Source: Variovorax boronicumulans (lineage in GTDB: Bacteria; Pseudomonadota; Gammaproteobacteria; Burkholderiales; Burkholderiaceae_C). Taken from it: a stretch of DNA of 64,000 bases. The position numbers and the translations under genes are program-made. The stretch covers positions 1 to 64,000 of the forward strand of contig NZ_JAUSSG010000012.1 in assembly GCF_030812215.1 (NCBI RefSeq), read 5' to 3'. The notes beneath the pieces were generated by a model, which worked only from the letters and a program-made list of their open reading frames with translations, did not search any database and had not been told where the DNA came from. Of this stretch, positions 44,323 through 52,274 are shown piece after piece (positions within the stretch are counted from its first letter, which is position 1; the number at the start of each line of letters is the position of its first letter).

Positions 44323-44960
44323 CCACCTCTCTCGAAAAATTCCATGCCGCGATGCGCGAGCTGCCGCTCGTGGCCATCCTTCGCGGCCTCACGCCCGCCG
44401 AGGCCGCGGACGTTGGCGACGCCATCGTCGAGCCCGGCTTCCGGCTGCTCGAAGTGCCGCTCAATTCGCCGCAGCCGCTGGACAGCATTGCGCTCATGCG
44501 CAAGCGTTTTCCGCAAGCGCTGGTGGGCGCGGGCACGGTGCTCGATGCGCAGCAGGTGCGCGACGTGCACGCGGCCGGCGGCGAACTGATCGTCTCGCCC
44601 AACTTCAATGCCGCGGTCATCACCGAAGCCGCCAAGCTCGGCATGGTCTGCCTGCCCGGCGTGATGACGCCCACCGAGGCCTTCGGTGCGCTGGCAGCCG
44701 GTGCCACCGGGCTCAAGCTGTTCCCCGCCGAACTGGCGTCGCCCGCGGTGGTGAAGGCATTGCTCGCCGTGCTCCCCGCCGGCACGCCGGTGATGCCCGT
44801 GGGCGGCATCACGCCGCTGAACATGGCGGAGTGGCGCGCTGCCGGTGCGGCCGGCTTCGGCATCGGCTCCGCGCTCTACAAGCCGGGCAAGCAGGCTGCG
44901 GCCGTGCGCGATGATGCGAAGAAATTCATCTCGGCCTGGACGGGCACCACGAACGCCTGA
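44319..44960 (+). CDS. dgoA: 2-dehydro-3-deoxy-6-phosphogalactonate aldolase
   Basis: DgoA splits 2-keto-3-deoxy-6-phosphogalactonate into pyruvate and glyceraldehyde 3-phosphate, by a Schiff base. The 213-residue protein has LVAILRGLTPAEAADVG, the carboxylate-facing EVPLNSPQP, GAGTVLDAQQV and the Schiff-base lysine region TGLKLFPAEL. It overlaps dgoK by four bases (ATGA). It resembles Eda, which is encoded separately at 57.3 kb, but the ring of residues near EVPLNSP is DgoA-like. Confidence 0.9.
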   Translation: MTTSLEKFHAAMRELPLVAILRGLTPAEAADVGDAIVEPGFRLLEVPLNSPQPLDSIALMRKRFPQALVGAGTVLDAQQVRDVHAAGGELIVSPNFNAAVITEAAKLGMVCLPGVMTPTEAFGALAAGATGLKLFPAELASPAVVKALLAVLPAGTPVMPVGGITPLNMAEWRAAGAAGFGIGSALYKPGKQAAAVRDDAKKFISAWTGTTNA

Positions 44961-44997
44961 TTTCGCGCCGGCTCCCAGGAAAAAAGAAAGAGACACG

Positions 44998-45738
44998 ATG
45001 TCCGCCGATTCCGACTACGCCAGCCCCGCCGTCCGCAAACTGCGCGAAGACCTCGCGCTGGCCCTGCGCGCCGCCGCCCACCACGGGTTGTCCGAAGGCG
45101 TCTGCAACCACTTCAGCGTGATGCTGCCGGGCGCGCAAGACCGCTACCTGATCAACCCGCGCGGCCTGCACTGGAGCGAGATCGGCCCCGACGACATCGT
45201 GCTGATCGACGTGCACGGCGAAGTGCTCGCCGGCCGCCACCGGGTGGAGCCCACCGCTCTCTTCATCCACGGCGCGGTGCACCGGCTCACCGGCCACGCG
45301 GTCGTGCTGCACTGCCACATGCCCTACGCCACCGCGCTCACGCTGACAGTCGACCGCGCGCTCGATCCGACCGCCAGCCAGAACGCGATGCGCTACATGA
45401 ACCGCATCGCGATCGACGCGGTCTACAACGGCCTGGCGCTCGACGATGCCGAGGGCGAGCGCATCGCCCGCGCGATGGCCGGCAAGGACATCGCGTTCCT
45501 CGCGAACCACGGCGTGATCGTGGCGGGCGCCAGCATCGCGCACGCCTACGACGATCTGTACTACCTCGAACGGGCGTGCCTGCACCAGGTGATCGCGCAG
45601 TCGACCGGGCGGCCGCTGGTGCCCGTCGATGCGAAGCTGGCCGCGCATGTGGCGGCGCAGATCCAGGGCGAGCGCGAGCAGTCGGACCTGTTCTTCGAGG
45701 CACTGCGCCGCATGCTGCCGCCGCCTTCGCGCGGCTGA
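44998..45738 (+). CDS. Class II aldolase/adducin-family protein
   Basis: A 246-residue protein of the FucA/AraD fold with metal-binding histidines in LHCHMPYATAL and ANHGVIVAG, and GLSEGVCNHFSVMLPG near the start. It could be an aldolase or epimerase on a sugar phosphate or sugar acid. It follows dgoA by 37 bases, with AAAGAAAGAG before the ATG, and probably belongs to the same operon, where a second aldol cleavage would extend the substrate range. The exact reaction cannot be fixed. Confidence 0.78.
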   Translation: MSADSDYASPAVRKLREDLALALRAAAHHGLSEGVCNHFSVMLPGAQDRYLINPRGLHWSEIGPDDIVLIDVHGEVLAGRHRVEPTALFIHGAVHRLTGHAVVLHCHMPYATALTLTVDRALDPTASQNAMRYMNRIAIDAVYNGLALDDAEGERIARAMAGKDIAFLANHGVIVAGASIAHAYDDLYYLERACLHQVIAQSTGRPLVPVDAKLAAHVAAQIQGEREQSDLFFEALRRMLPPPSRG

Positions 45739-45967
45739 ACGCGCGCGGACACGCACACGCACAAGGCCTCCCGGCCTACAACCAACGGCACACCCGTGAC
45801 GGTGCGCGACGGGTGTGCAAGACCTTAGGATCAAGGCATGTCCGGCACGCGCTCCCCAGGGAGGTGCGCACGGGCTTACAGCTCTTCATCCGATTTCGCC
45901 TCAGCCTTACACAAGGTTCACACAAGGCGGCGACGATGAGGCTTCCAACCACTCCACGGGAGTTGAC

Positions 45968-46288
45968 ATGAAAAAGCTCACTTTCGCAGTCGCCGCAGCC
46001 GCCTTGATGTCGCTGGCGGCACTCAGCGCACCGGCGCAGGCCCAGACTGGAGGCCGCTTCATCCAGGCCCAGGTGTACGTGGTGCCCGCACCGCCGCCAC
46101 CGCGCCGCTACTACGCGCCGCCGCCTCCGCCGCGCCACTACCACCCGGGCTACTACCGCGATGGCCGTCACTACGACCATGGCCGCCGCTGGGACGACCG
46201 CCGCCACTACGGAGGCCGCCGCGACAACGACCATGACGGCGTGCCCAACCGCTACGACCGCCGGCCCAACAACCCCTACCGCTATTGA
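45968..46288 (+). CDS. Pro/Tyr/His-rich exported hypothetical protein
   Basis: A 106-residue exported protein with a signal peptide cut near residue 25 (AQAQTGG). The mature part is low-complexity: APPPPPRRYY and PPPPRHYHPGYYRD, followed by HYDHGRRWDDRRHYGGRRDNDHDG, rich in Tyr, Arg, His and Asp. It may sit in the cell envelope and bind metals or polyanions. The DNDHDGVPNRYDRRPNNP end resembles a thrombospondin type 3-like calcium motif. It stands alone in front of a strong bidirectional terminator. Confidence 0.65.
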   Translation: MKKLTFAVAAAALMSLAALSAPAQAQTGGRFIQAQVYVVPAPPPPRRYYAPPPPPRHYHPGYYRDGRHYDHGRRWDDRRHYGGRRDNDHDGVPNRYDRRPNNPYRY

Positions 46289-46299
46289 TCGACGAGAAC

Positions 46300-46332
46300 A
46301 AAAAAACCCGGGCCGAGCGCCCGGGTTTTTTC
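46300..46332. terminator. Bidirectional rho-independent terminator
   Basis: AAAAAACCCGGG, a seven-base loop and CCCGGGTTTTTT form a stem with an A-tract on one side and a T-tract on the other. It serves both the Pro/Tyr-rich gene and the convergent SDR operon. Confidence 0.88.
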
Positions 46333-46345
46333 TTCGGGGCGCCGC

Positions 46346-47062
46346 TCAGGCCGCCGCAGGTTTCGGCGCCGCCGCATAGGCCGGCGTGTCGCTCGACAGG
46401 CTCTGCTTGAGCTGGCGCGAAACCTCGTCGGCCAGCACCTCGGGCTTGCCGGCCTCCACGCCGGCGAACGCCTGGCGCGCCACATCGTCGGGCGATGCCT
46501 TGGCGCCCGGCACATGGGCCGCCATGTCGGTGTCCATGTAGGCCACGTGCAGGCTCGTCACCTGCGTGCCCTGCCCCGCCAGTTCATTGCGCAGGCCGTT
46601 GCTCAGCGACCATGCGGCCGACTTGGTCGCGCTGTAGGTCGCCACGCTTGGGAAGCTGGTCCAGCTCAGCGCCGACAGCACGTTCACGACCGCGCCGCCG
46701 CCATTGGCCGCGAGCACGGGCGCGAAGGCCTGCGTCAGCGCCCAGGGGCCGAAGAAGTTGGTCTCGAGCTCGGCCCGCGCCGCATCGACCGCGCCGGCAC
46801 CCAGCAGGTTCGATCCGCGCGAGATGCCCGCGTTGTTGACGAGCAGCGTGACGTCGCCGCAGGCCGCCACCGCAGCGGCGATCTGCGCGGGCTGCGTCAC
46901 ATCGAGCGGCACCGGCGTCACGCCGGCCAGCGTGATGCTCTTCGGGTCGCGCGCGGCGCCGTAGACCTTGCTCGCACCCGCCGCAAGCGCAGCCTTGGCG
47001 AAGGCCAGCCCGAGACCGCGGTTGGCGCCGGTGATGAAGACGACGGAGTCCTTGATTTTCAT
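46346..47062 (-). CDS. Short-chain dehydrogenase/reductase
   Basis: A 238-residue classical SDR: cofactor site TGANRGLG, AARDPK (arginine after the second strand, suggesting NADPH), NNAG, and catalytic Ser/Tyr/Lys in ALSWTSFPSVATYSATKSA. It is the last gene of the MarR-MFS-MATE-SDR run, 29 bases after the MATE gene. It may modify the compound handled by the upstream transporters. It ends in a short Ala/Pro-rich tail. Confidence 0.85.
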   Translation of the reverse strand: MKIKDSVVFITGANRGLGLAFAKAALAAGASKVYGAARDPKSITLAGVTPVPLDVTQPAQIAAAVAACGDVTLLVNNAGISRGSNLLGAGAVDAARAELETNFFGPWALTQAFAPVLAANGGGAVVNVLSALSWTSFPSVATYSATKSAAWSLSNGLRNELAGQGTQVTSLHVAYMDTDMAAHVPGAKASPDDVARQAFAGVEAGKPEVLADEVSRQLKQSLSSDTPAYAAAPKPAAA

Positions 47063-47091
47063 GGGGGTCTTTCGGTAGGTAGAAAACTGTT

Positions 47092-48510
47092 TCAGGCCTG
47101 CGCCACCCGGCGCAGCAATCCGGCGGGCGTGCGCGGCCAGCCCACACGGCCGAACCAGGCGCCGCCGGCAATCGCCGAGGCGATCACGATGCCGTACACC
47201 ACCAGCGCCACGCCCTGCGCAGCAAACACGCCGGTGAGACCGCCGCCCCAGCGCAACGCGAGCCAGCCGCCCGCGCCCGCCACCGCGAGCCGCGCGATGT
47301 TGCCGAGCACCGGCCACAGCAGGCGGCCTGCACCCTGCGAGGCGAAGTACAGAACGAGCCCCACGCCGAAGAGGCCGTAGAACGGCCCCACCACGCGCAG
47401 GTAGTGCGCGCCGGTCTCCAGCATTGCCGGATCGTTGCCGAACAGCAGCAGCCACGGACGCGGGAACAGCGCGGCGGCGAGGCCGATGGTCTCGGTCAGC
47501 GCAAAGGCCAGCGCCGCGCCGGCCCAGGTGGCGCGCAGCGCGCGTTCGCGCTGGCCCGCGCCCATGCAGGTGCCGACCATCGCGACCAGTGGGGCGCCCA
47601 GGCCGAACACCAGCGGCACCAGCAGGTATTCGAGCCGCGAAGCCGTGCCGTAGCCGGCCAGCGCGCCCGAGCCGAAGTGGCCGGTGAGTGCGGTCGCGAT
47701 GCCGATCGACAGGTTGGTCGCCACCGTCGACACCGCGCCCACCAGCCCGATGCGCAGGATGTCGCGGAACAGCGGCCACTGCAGCTTCAGCGCCGACAGC
47801 GTCGGCTTGAGCAGGCTGCGCGAAGAGCGCAGGTAGACGATGAGCGCAATGGAGCCCAGCAGGTAATACAGCAGCAGCGCCATTGCACCGCCGGCGATGC
47901 CCATGCCCGGAATCGGCCCCCAGCCGAAGATGAGGAGCGGCGACGCCGGAATGAGGAACACCACGCCCACCACCGTCACGTTGGCCGGCACCGACATGTT
48001 GCCGGTGCCGCGGATGATGGCCGAGAGCGAGTTGAAGAGCCACACCAGCACCGCGCCCGCGAACACCCAGTTCGAGTAGGTGAGCGCCGCGTCCAGCGCG
48101 GGTCCGGTGCCGCCCATGATCCCGTAGAGCCATCGCCCGCCGAACAGCAGCGCGAGCGTGAAGCACAGGCCGAAGCCGAGCGCGATGACGACCGCATGCC
48201 ACACCAGCGCATCGGCGGTGTCGCGACGGCGTGCGCCGAGCGCGCGGGCGATCGACGAGGCGATGCCGCCGCCCATCGCGCCGCTGGAAGTCATCTGCAT
48301 CAGCATCACGATCGGGAACACGAGCGCCATGCCCGCGAGCGCGTCGGTACCGAGCTTGCCGACGAAGTAGGTCTCGATGAGCCCGACGGAGGCCTGCGCC
48401 ACCATCACGAGCACGTTGGGTGCTGCCAGGCGCAGCAGCGTGGGCACGATCGGCGCTTCGAGCAGCAGGCGCGTGCGCGGGTCGAGCTCGGTGTGGGCGG
48501 CGGTTGTCAT
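47092..48510 (-). CDS. MATE-family efflux transporter
   Basis: A 472-residue twelve-helix MATE transporter, which exports cationic drugs and toxins with sodium or protons. Characteristic pieces are VGLIETYFVGKLGTDALAGMALVFP near the start, IIRGTGNMSVP in the middle and GLGAPLVAMVGTCMGAGQ in the second half. It lies 19 bases after the MFS gene and is likely in one transcript with it. Substrate unknown. Confidence 0.87.
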   Translation of the reverse strand: MTTAAHTELDPRTRLLLEAPIVPTLLRLAAPNVLVMVAQASVGLIETYFVGKLGTDALAGMALVFPIVMLMQMTSSGAMGGGIASSIARALGARRRDTADALVWHAVVIALGFGLCFTLALLFGGRWLYGIMGGTGPALDAALTYSNWVFAGAVLVWLFNSLSAIIRGTGNMSVPANVTVVGVVFLIPASPLLIFGWGPIPGMGIAGGAMALLLYYLLGSIALIVYLRSSRSLLKPTLSALKLQWPLFRDILRIGLVGAVSTVATNLSIGIATALTGHFGSGALAGYGTASRLEYLLVPLVFGLGAPLVAMVGTCMGAGQRERALRATWAGAALAFALTETIGLAAALFPRPWLLLFGNDPAMLETGAHYLRVVGPFYGLFGVGLVLYFASQGAGRLLWPVLGNIARLAVAGAGGWLALRWGGGLTGVFAAQGVALVVYGIVIASAIAGGAWFGRVGWPRTPAGLLRRVAQA

Positions 48511-48529
48511 GGTTGTGGCGTCCCGGTCG

Positions 48530-49843
48530 TCAGGCGCGCGCTGCGGCGGGCGTCACCGGCGTACCGGCCTTGGCGGCCGGACGTCGGATCATCATCACGA
48601 CCACGGCCGCGACAAGGCAGGCGGCGCCGGCTGCGTACAGCGCAGGCGTGTAGGTCAGCAGCAGCGTGCGCGCAAAGCCTGCGCCGTACGCGGCGGTAGC
48701 GGCGCCCAGCTGGTGGGCGGCGAAGATCCAGCCGAAGACCAGGCCCACCTTGGCCGGGCCGAAGGCGGCGCCCGCGAGCTTGACGGTCGGCGGCACGGTG
48801 GCGATCCAGTCGAGGCCGTAGAACATCGCGAAGAGGCCGAGACCATAGATCGTGAATTCCGAATGCGGGAGCCAGAACAGCGACAGGCCGCGAAGGCCGT
48901 AGTACCAGAAGAGCAGCTTGCGGTTGTCGTAGCGGTCCGAGAGCCAGCCCGAGAGGATGGTGCCCACGAAGTCGAAGGCGCCCATCATCGCGAGCACGGA
49001 AGCGGCGGGCACGGCGCCCATGCCGTTGTCGCCGCACAGCGAGATGAAGTGGGTCTGCACAAGGCCGTTGGTGCTCAGGCCGCAGATGAAGAAGGTGCCG
49101 GCCAGGATGAGGAAGGTGCGGTTGGTCGCCACTTCCTTCAGCACGCGGAACGGCGTGGCGAAGTTCATCGTCGCCGCGGGCGCGGTCGGTGCCGCAGGCT
49201 GCGTGCCGGGCTTTTCGCCGTAGGGAAGCAGGCCGACATCGGACGGGCGATTGCGCACAAGGCACAGCGCGAGCACCGCGATCAGCACGCTGCCGATCAC
49301 GATCGGCACGATGGCCGAGCGCCAGCCCCAGTGCTCGATCATCCAGGCCGCGAACGGCAGGAAGGCCAGTTGCCCCGTCGCCGAACTGGCCGTGAGCATG
49401 CCGATGACCAGCCCGCGGCGCGCGACGAACCAGCGGTTGGCCACCACCGCGCCGAGCACCAGCGCGGTCATGCCGGTGCCCAGGCCCAGCATCAGGCTCC
49501 ACAGCACGAAGAGCTGCCAGAGCTGCGAGGCCATGGTGACCAGCGCCATGCCCAGGCCGACCAGCGCGAGGCCGGTGCAGATCACCGCGCGCAGGCCATA
49601 GCGTTCCATCAGCACCGCGGCGAACGGGCCCATGAGGCCGAACAGTGCGAAGCGCAGCGCGAGCGCCGAGGAGATCTGCTCGGTGCTCCAGCCGAATTCC
49701 TTGCCCAGCGGCTGCAGCATCGCGCCCGGCAGGCCCAATGCGGCCGACATCGTCAGCATGGTCAGAAAGGTGATGGCGGCGACGATCCAACCGTAGTGGA
49801 TGCCGCGGCGCTGCAGCCATGCGGAAACTGGGGTGGCGAACAT
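48530..49843 (-). CDS. MFS transporter
   Basis: A 437-residue major facilitator with about twelve helices, similar to the oxalate/formate antiporter-like and monocarboxylate-porter group: GWIVAAITFLTMLTMSAALGL at the first helix, GPFAAVLMERYGLRAVICTGL at the loop 2-3 motif and SGWLSDRYDNRKLL at loop 8-9. It may move an organic acid. It follows the MarR gene by 98 bases on the same strand and precedes the MATE gene. Confidence 0.85.
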   Translation of the reverse strand: MFATPVSAWLQRRGIHYGWIVAAITFLTMLTMSAALGLPGAMLQPLGKEFGWSTEQISSALALRFALFGLMGPFAAVLMERYGLRAVICTGLALVGLGMALVTMASQLWQLFVLWSLMLGLGTGMTALVLGAVVANRWFVARRGLVIGMLTASSATGQLAFLPFAAWMIEHWGWRSAIVPIVIGSVLIAVLALCLVRNRPSDVGLLPYGEKPGTQPAAPTAPAATMNFATPFRVLKEVATNRTFLILAGTFFICGLSTNGLVQTHFISLCGDNGMGAVPAASVLAMMGAFDFVGTILSGWLSDRYDNRKLLFWYYGLRGLSLFWLPHSEFTIYGLGLFAMFYGLDWIATVPPTVKLAGAAFGPAKVGLVFGWIFAAHQLGAATAAYGAGFARTLLLTYTPALYAAGAACLVAAVVVMMIRRPAAKAGTPVTPAAARA

Positions 49844-49941
49844 GGGACCTCTGCTGTTGGAATGGGATGTGGAGGAGAAGAGAAAGCTATGCCGCGCGCG
49901 GCTGTTCGCGCCTGGCGAAAGTGGTGTTGCGGGTGGTCCGG

Positions 49942-50397
49942 TCAGTCGCTGCCGTCGGCCGCGTCCTCGGTGCCGAGCAGCTCAAGGGATTCGTCGATCA
50001 ACAGGTGCAGCGCCAGCACGCGCTCCACCCCCAGGAGCGCATTGAGCTTCTGCTGCGCGGTCTTCCAGTGCTGCTGCGCTTCCCGCCACTTGGCCTCGCC
50101 CTCGGGCGTGAGCGCCACGAGGAGGCTGCGCGCATCGGCACCGGCGCTTTGCGAGATCCAGCCCGCGGCGATCAGCGGCTGCAGGTTGCGGCTCAACGTG
50201 GAAGCGGTCATCTTGAGCTCGCCCGCCAGGTCGACCGGGCGAGAGGAGCCCAGCCGCTTGAGGTGCGACAGCAGGGAGTACTGCGTGGTCTTGAGACCGC
50301 TCTTGGACACCTCGGCGTCGTAGTGCGTCGACAGGCGACGCATGAGCTGTCGTACCTTGAAACTCGTGCAGCCGCGGGGTTTGGTCTGGATGTCCAT
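49942..50397 (-). CDS. MarR-family regulator
   Basis: A 151-residue winged-helix repressor. The DNA-binding core is LMRRLSTHYDAEVSKSGLKTTQYSLLSHLKRLG, then DLAGELKMTASTLSRNLQPLIAAGWI and the wing GADARSLLVALTPEG. MarR proteins usually repress efflux or degradation genes and release them on binding a phenolic ligand. It is divergent from the thioesterase and upstream of the MFS-MATE-SDR genes, so either set could be its target; the palindrome at 50414 lies between. Confidence 0.85.
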   Translation of the reverse strand: MDIQTKPRGCTSFKVRQLMRRLSTHYDAEVSKSGLKTTQYSLLSHLKRLGSSRPVDLAGELKMTASTLSRNLQPLIAAGWISQSAGADARSLLVALTPEGEAKWREAQQHWKTAQQKLNALLGVERVLALHLLIDESLELLGTEDAADGSD

Positions 50398-50413
50398 GGG
50401 CAATGATTGTAGG

Positions 50414-50426
50414 TGCAACTGTTGCA
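50414..50426. promoter_or_regulatory. Palindrome in the MarR-thioesterase gap
   Basis: TGCAAC T GTTGCA is a perfect 13-base palindrome between the divergent MarR and thioesterase genes, followed by AT-rich TATACAAT which could be a -10. A site for the adjacent MarR protein is the natural guess. Confidence 0.5.
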
Positions 50427-50472
50427 TATACAATTCACAACCCCATTCAAAGCCCCCAGGAGCAGTACAGGC

Positions 50473-51021
50473 ATGACGCAACCCACCAGCCAGCTCGACG
50501 CATGGATCGCCGAGGAACGCGCGATCACCGACCGCCTCGAAGGTGGCCCCGGCCCCGGACTCGCCCGCCCCGAGCAGATCGCCGGCAAGACCGGGCTCGA
50601 AGTGATGCAGGCGATGCTCAACGGCGAGATTCCCTACGCGGCCATCGCCAAGACGCTGGACTTCACGATCGTCTCGGTCAGCAAGGGCGTCGCCGTCTTC
50701 CAGGGCACCCCGCTCGCGCAGCACCTGAACCCGCTGGGCACCATCCACGGCGGCTGGGTCGCCACGATGCTGGATTCCGCCTTGGGCTGCTCGGTCCACA
50801 CGATGATGCCGCCCGGCCGGGCCTACACGACCGCCGAGCTGAGCGTGAACTACGTGAAGGGCCTCACGCCGAAGGTGCAGCGGGTGCGCGCCGAAGGCAA
50901 GGTGATCCATTGCGGGCGGCAGCTTGCGACCGCCGAGGCACGGCTTGTCGGGGCCGACGGGACGCTGTATGCGCATGCGACGACGACTTGCCTGGTGTTC
51001 GAGGTGCCGGCGGCAAGATAG
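50473..51021 (+). CDS. PaaI-type hotdog-fold thioesterase
   Basis: A 182-residue acyl-CoA thioesterase of the PaaI/YbdB hotdog fold. The HGGWVATMLDSALG helix with catalytic Asp, and AELSVNYVKGLTP are family signatures. PaaI enzymes remove CoA from aromatic or stalled acyl-CoA intermediates. The ATG at 50473 was chosen; an earlier in-frame ATG at 50413 overlaps the palindrome. The MarR neighbour hints at control by an aromatic or phenolic ligand. Confidence 0.8.
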   Translation: MTQPTSQLDAWIAEERAITDRLEGGPGPGLARPEQIAGKTGLEVMQAMLNGEIPYAAIAKTLDFTIVSVSKGVAVFQGTPLAQHLNPLGTIHGGWVATMLDSALGCSVHTMMPPGRAYTTAELSVNYVKGLTPKVQRVRAEGKVIHCGRQLATAEARLVGADGTLYAHATTTCLVFEVPAAR

Positions 51022-51082
51022 ATAACTACCATCAGTAGGCCTTCGTCTTGTAAGTCCAAAAGGGTCGCCCTCCTCCCCGCGT

Positions 51083-51097
51083 TGATAATTGTTCTCA
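51083..51097 (+). promoter_or_regulatory. Fur box
   Basis: TGATAAT-T-GTTCTCA matches the 7-1-7 Fur consensus TGATAAT-G-ATTATCA in 12 of 14 half-site bases. It lies about 75 bases before the start of the iron-binding protein gene, so Fur-Fe2+ should repress the operon. Confidence 0.6.
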
Positions 51098-51172
51098 TCG
51101 GCGCCGCCGCAAGCCGGCCGCCGGTGCCTGTCACCCCAAGAACACGTCAGTTATCGACCTGGAGGATCTGTC

Positions 51173-52237
51173 ATGACCCAACGCCTCGGCGCCCGAACCC
51201 CTGCGCGCGCTGCGCACGCACTGATCGGCGCCACCACCGCCTGGCTCGCCATCACCGCCCTGCCCGCGCACGCCGCCGAAGAACTCACGCTCTACACGAC
51301 GCGCGAGCCCGCGTTGATCCAGCCGCTGATCTCCGCCTTCAGCGCGCAAAGCAATATCAAGGTCAACACCGTGTTCGTGAAGGACGGGTTGCTCGAGCGC
51401 GTCAAGGCCGAGGGCGCACGCTCGCCGGCCGACGTGCTGATGACGGTGGACATCGGCAACCTCATGGACCTCGTCGACGGCGGCGTGACACAGCCCGTGA
51501 AATCGCCCGCGCTCGAATCGGCCATTCCGGCCAACCTGCGCGGCGCCGACGGCCAGTGGTTCGCGCTCTCGATGCGTGCCCGCGTTCTGTATGCCGACAA
51601 GGCCCAGCCGCTCACCAGCTTCCGCTACGAAGACCTGGCCAACCCGAAGTACAAGGGCAAGGTCTGCATCCGCGCGGGCCAGCACCCGTACAACACGGCC
51701 CTCGTCGCAGCACTGATCGCGCACGACGGCGAAGCCAAGGCCGAGCAGTGGCTGCGCGGCGTAAAGGCCAACCTCGCGCGCAAAGCCACGGGCGGCGACC
51801 GCGACGTGGCGCGCGACATTCTCGGTGGCATCTGTGACATCGGCATTGCCAACTCGTACTACGTCGGCCAGATGAAGAGCGCCAAGGAAGGCACCGACGC
51901 GCGCAAGTGGGGCGATGCGATCAAGGTGGTGCGCCCGACCTTCGCCAATGCCAAGAGCGGTGGCACGCACGTCAACATCAGCGGCGCCTCGGTGGCGAAG
52001 AACGCACCGCAGCGTGCCAACGCGGTCAAGCTGCTCGAGTTCCTGGTGTCCGAGCCGGCACAGGCGCTCTACGCGCAGGCCAACTACGAGTACCCGGTGC
52101 GCAAGGGCGTGGCGCTCGATCCGATCATCGGCCAGACCATCGGCGAGCTGAAGGTCGATCCGCTCCCGCTCACCGAAATTGCCAAGTACCGCAAGCAAGC
52201 CAGCGCGCTTGTCGACAAGGTCGGCTTCGACCAGTGA
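51173..52237 (+). CDS. Fe(3+) ABC transporter binding protein (FbpA type)
   Basis: The 354-residue protein has a signal peptide cut near residue 37 (AHAAEELTLYTTREP) and the family 1 binding-protein pattern, including GICDIGIANSYYVGQM with the tyrosine pair that holds ferric iron in FbpA-type proteins. GGAGGA precedes the ATG, and a Fur box lies upstream. It captures periplasmic Fe3+ for the permease and ATPase encoded next. The start at 51173 is preferred to in-frame codons at 51089. Confidence 0.85.
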   Translation: MTQRLGARTPARAAHALIGATTAWLAITALPAHAAEELTLYTTREPALIQPLISAFSAQSNIKVNTVFVKDGLLERVKAEGARSPADVLMTVDIGNLMDLVDGGVTQPVKSPALESAIPANLRGADGQWFALSMRARVLYADKAQPLTSFRYEDLANPKYKGKVCIRAGQHPYNTALVAALIAHDGEAKAEQWLRGVKANLARKATGGDRDVARDILGGICDIGIANSYYVGQMKSAKEGTDARKWGDAIKVVRPTFANAKSGGTHVNISGASVAKNAPQRANAVKLLEFLVSEPAQALYAQANYEYPVRKGVALDPIIGQTIGELKVDPLPLTEIAKYRKQASALVDKVGFDQ

Positions 52238-52274
52238 TGGACGCGGGCAGGCCCGCCTTGCCGGTGCCTGAAAA

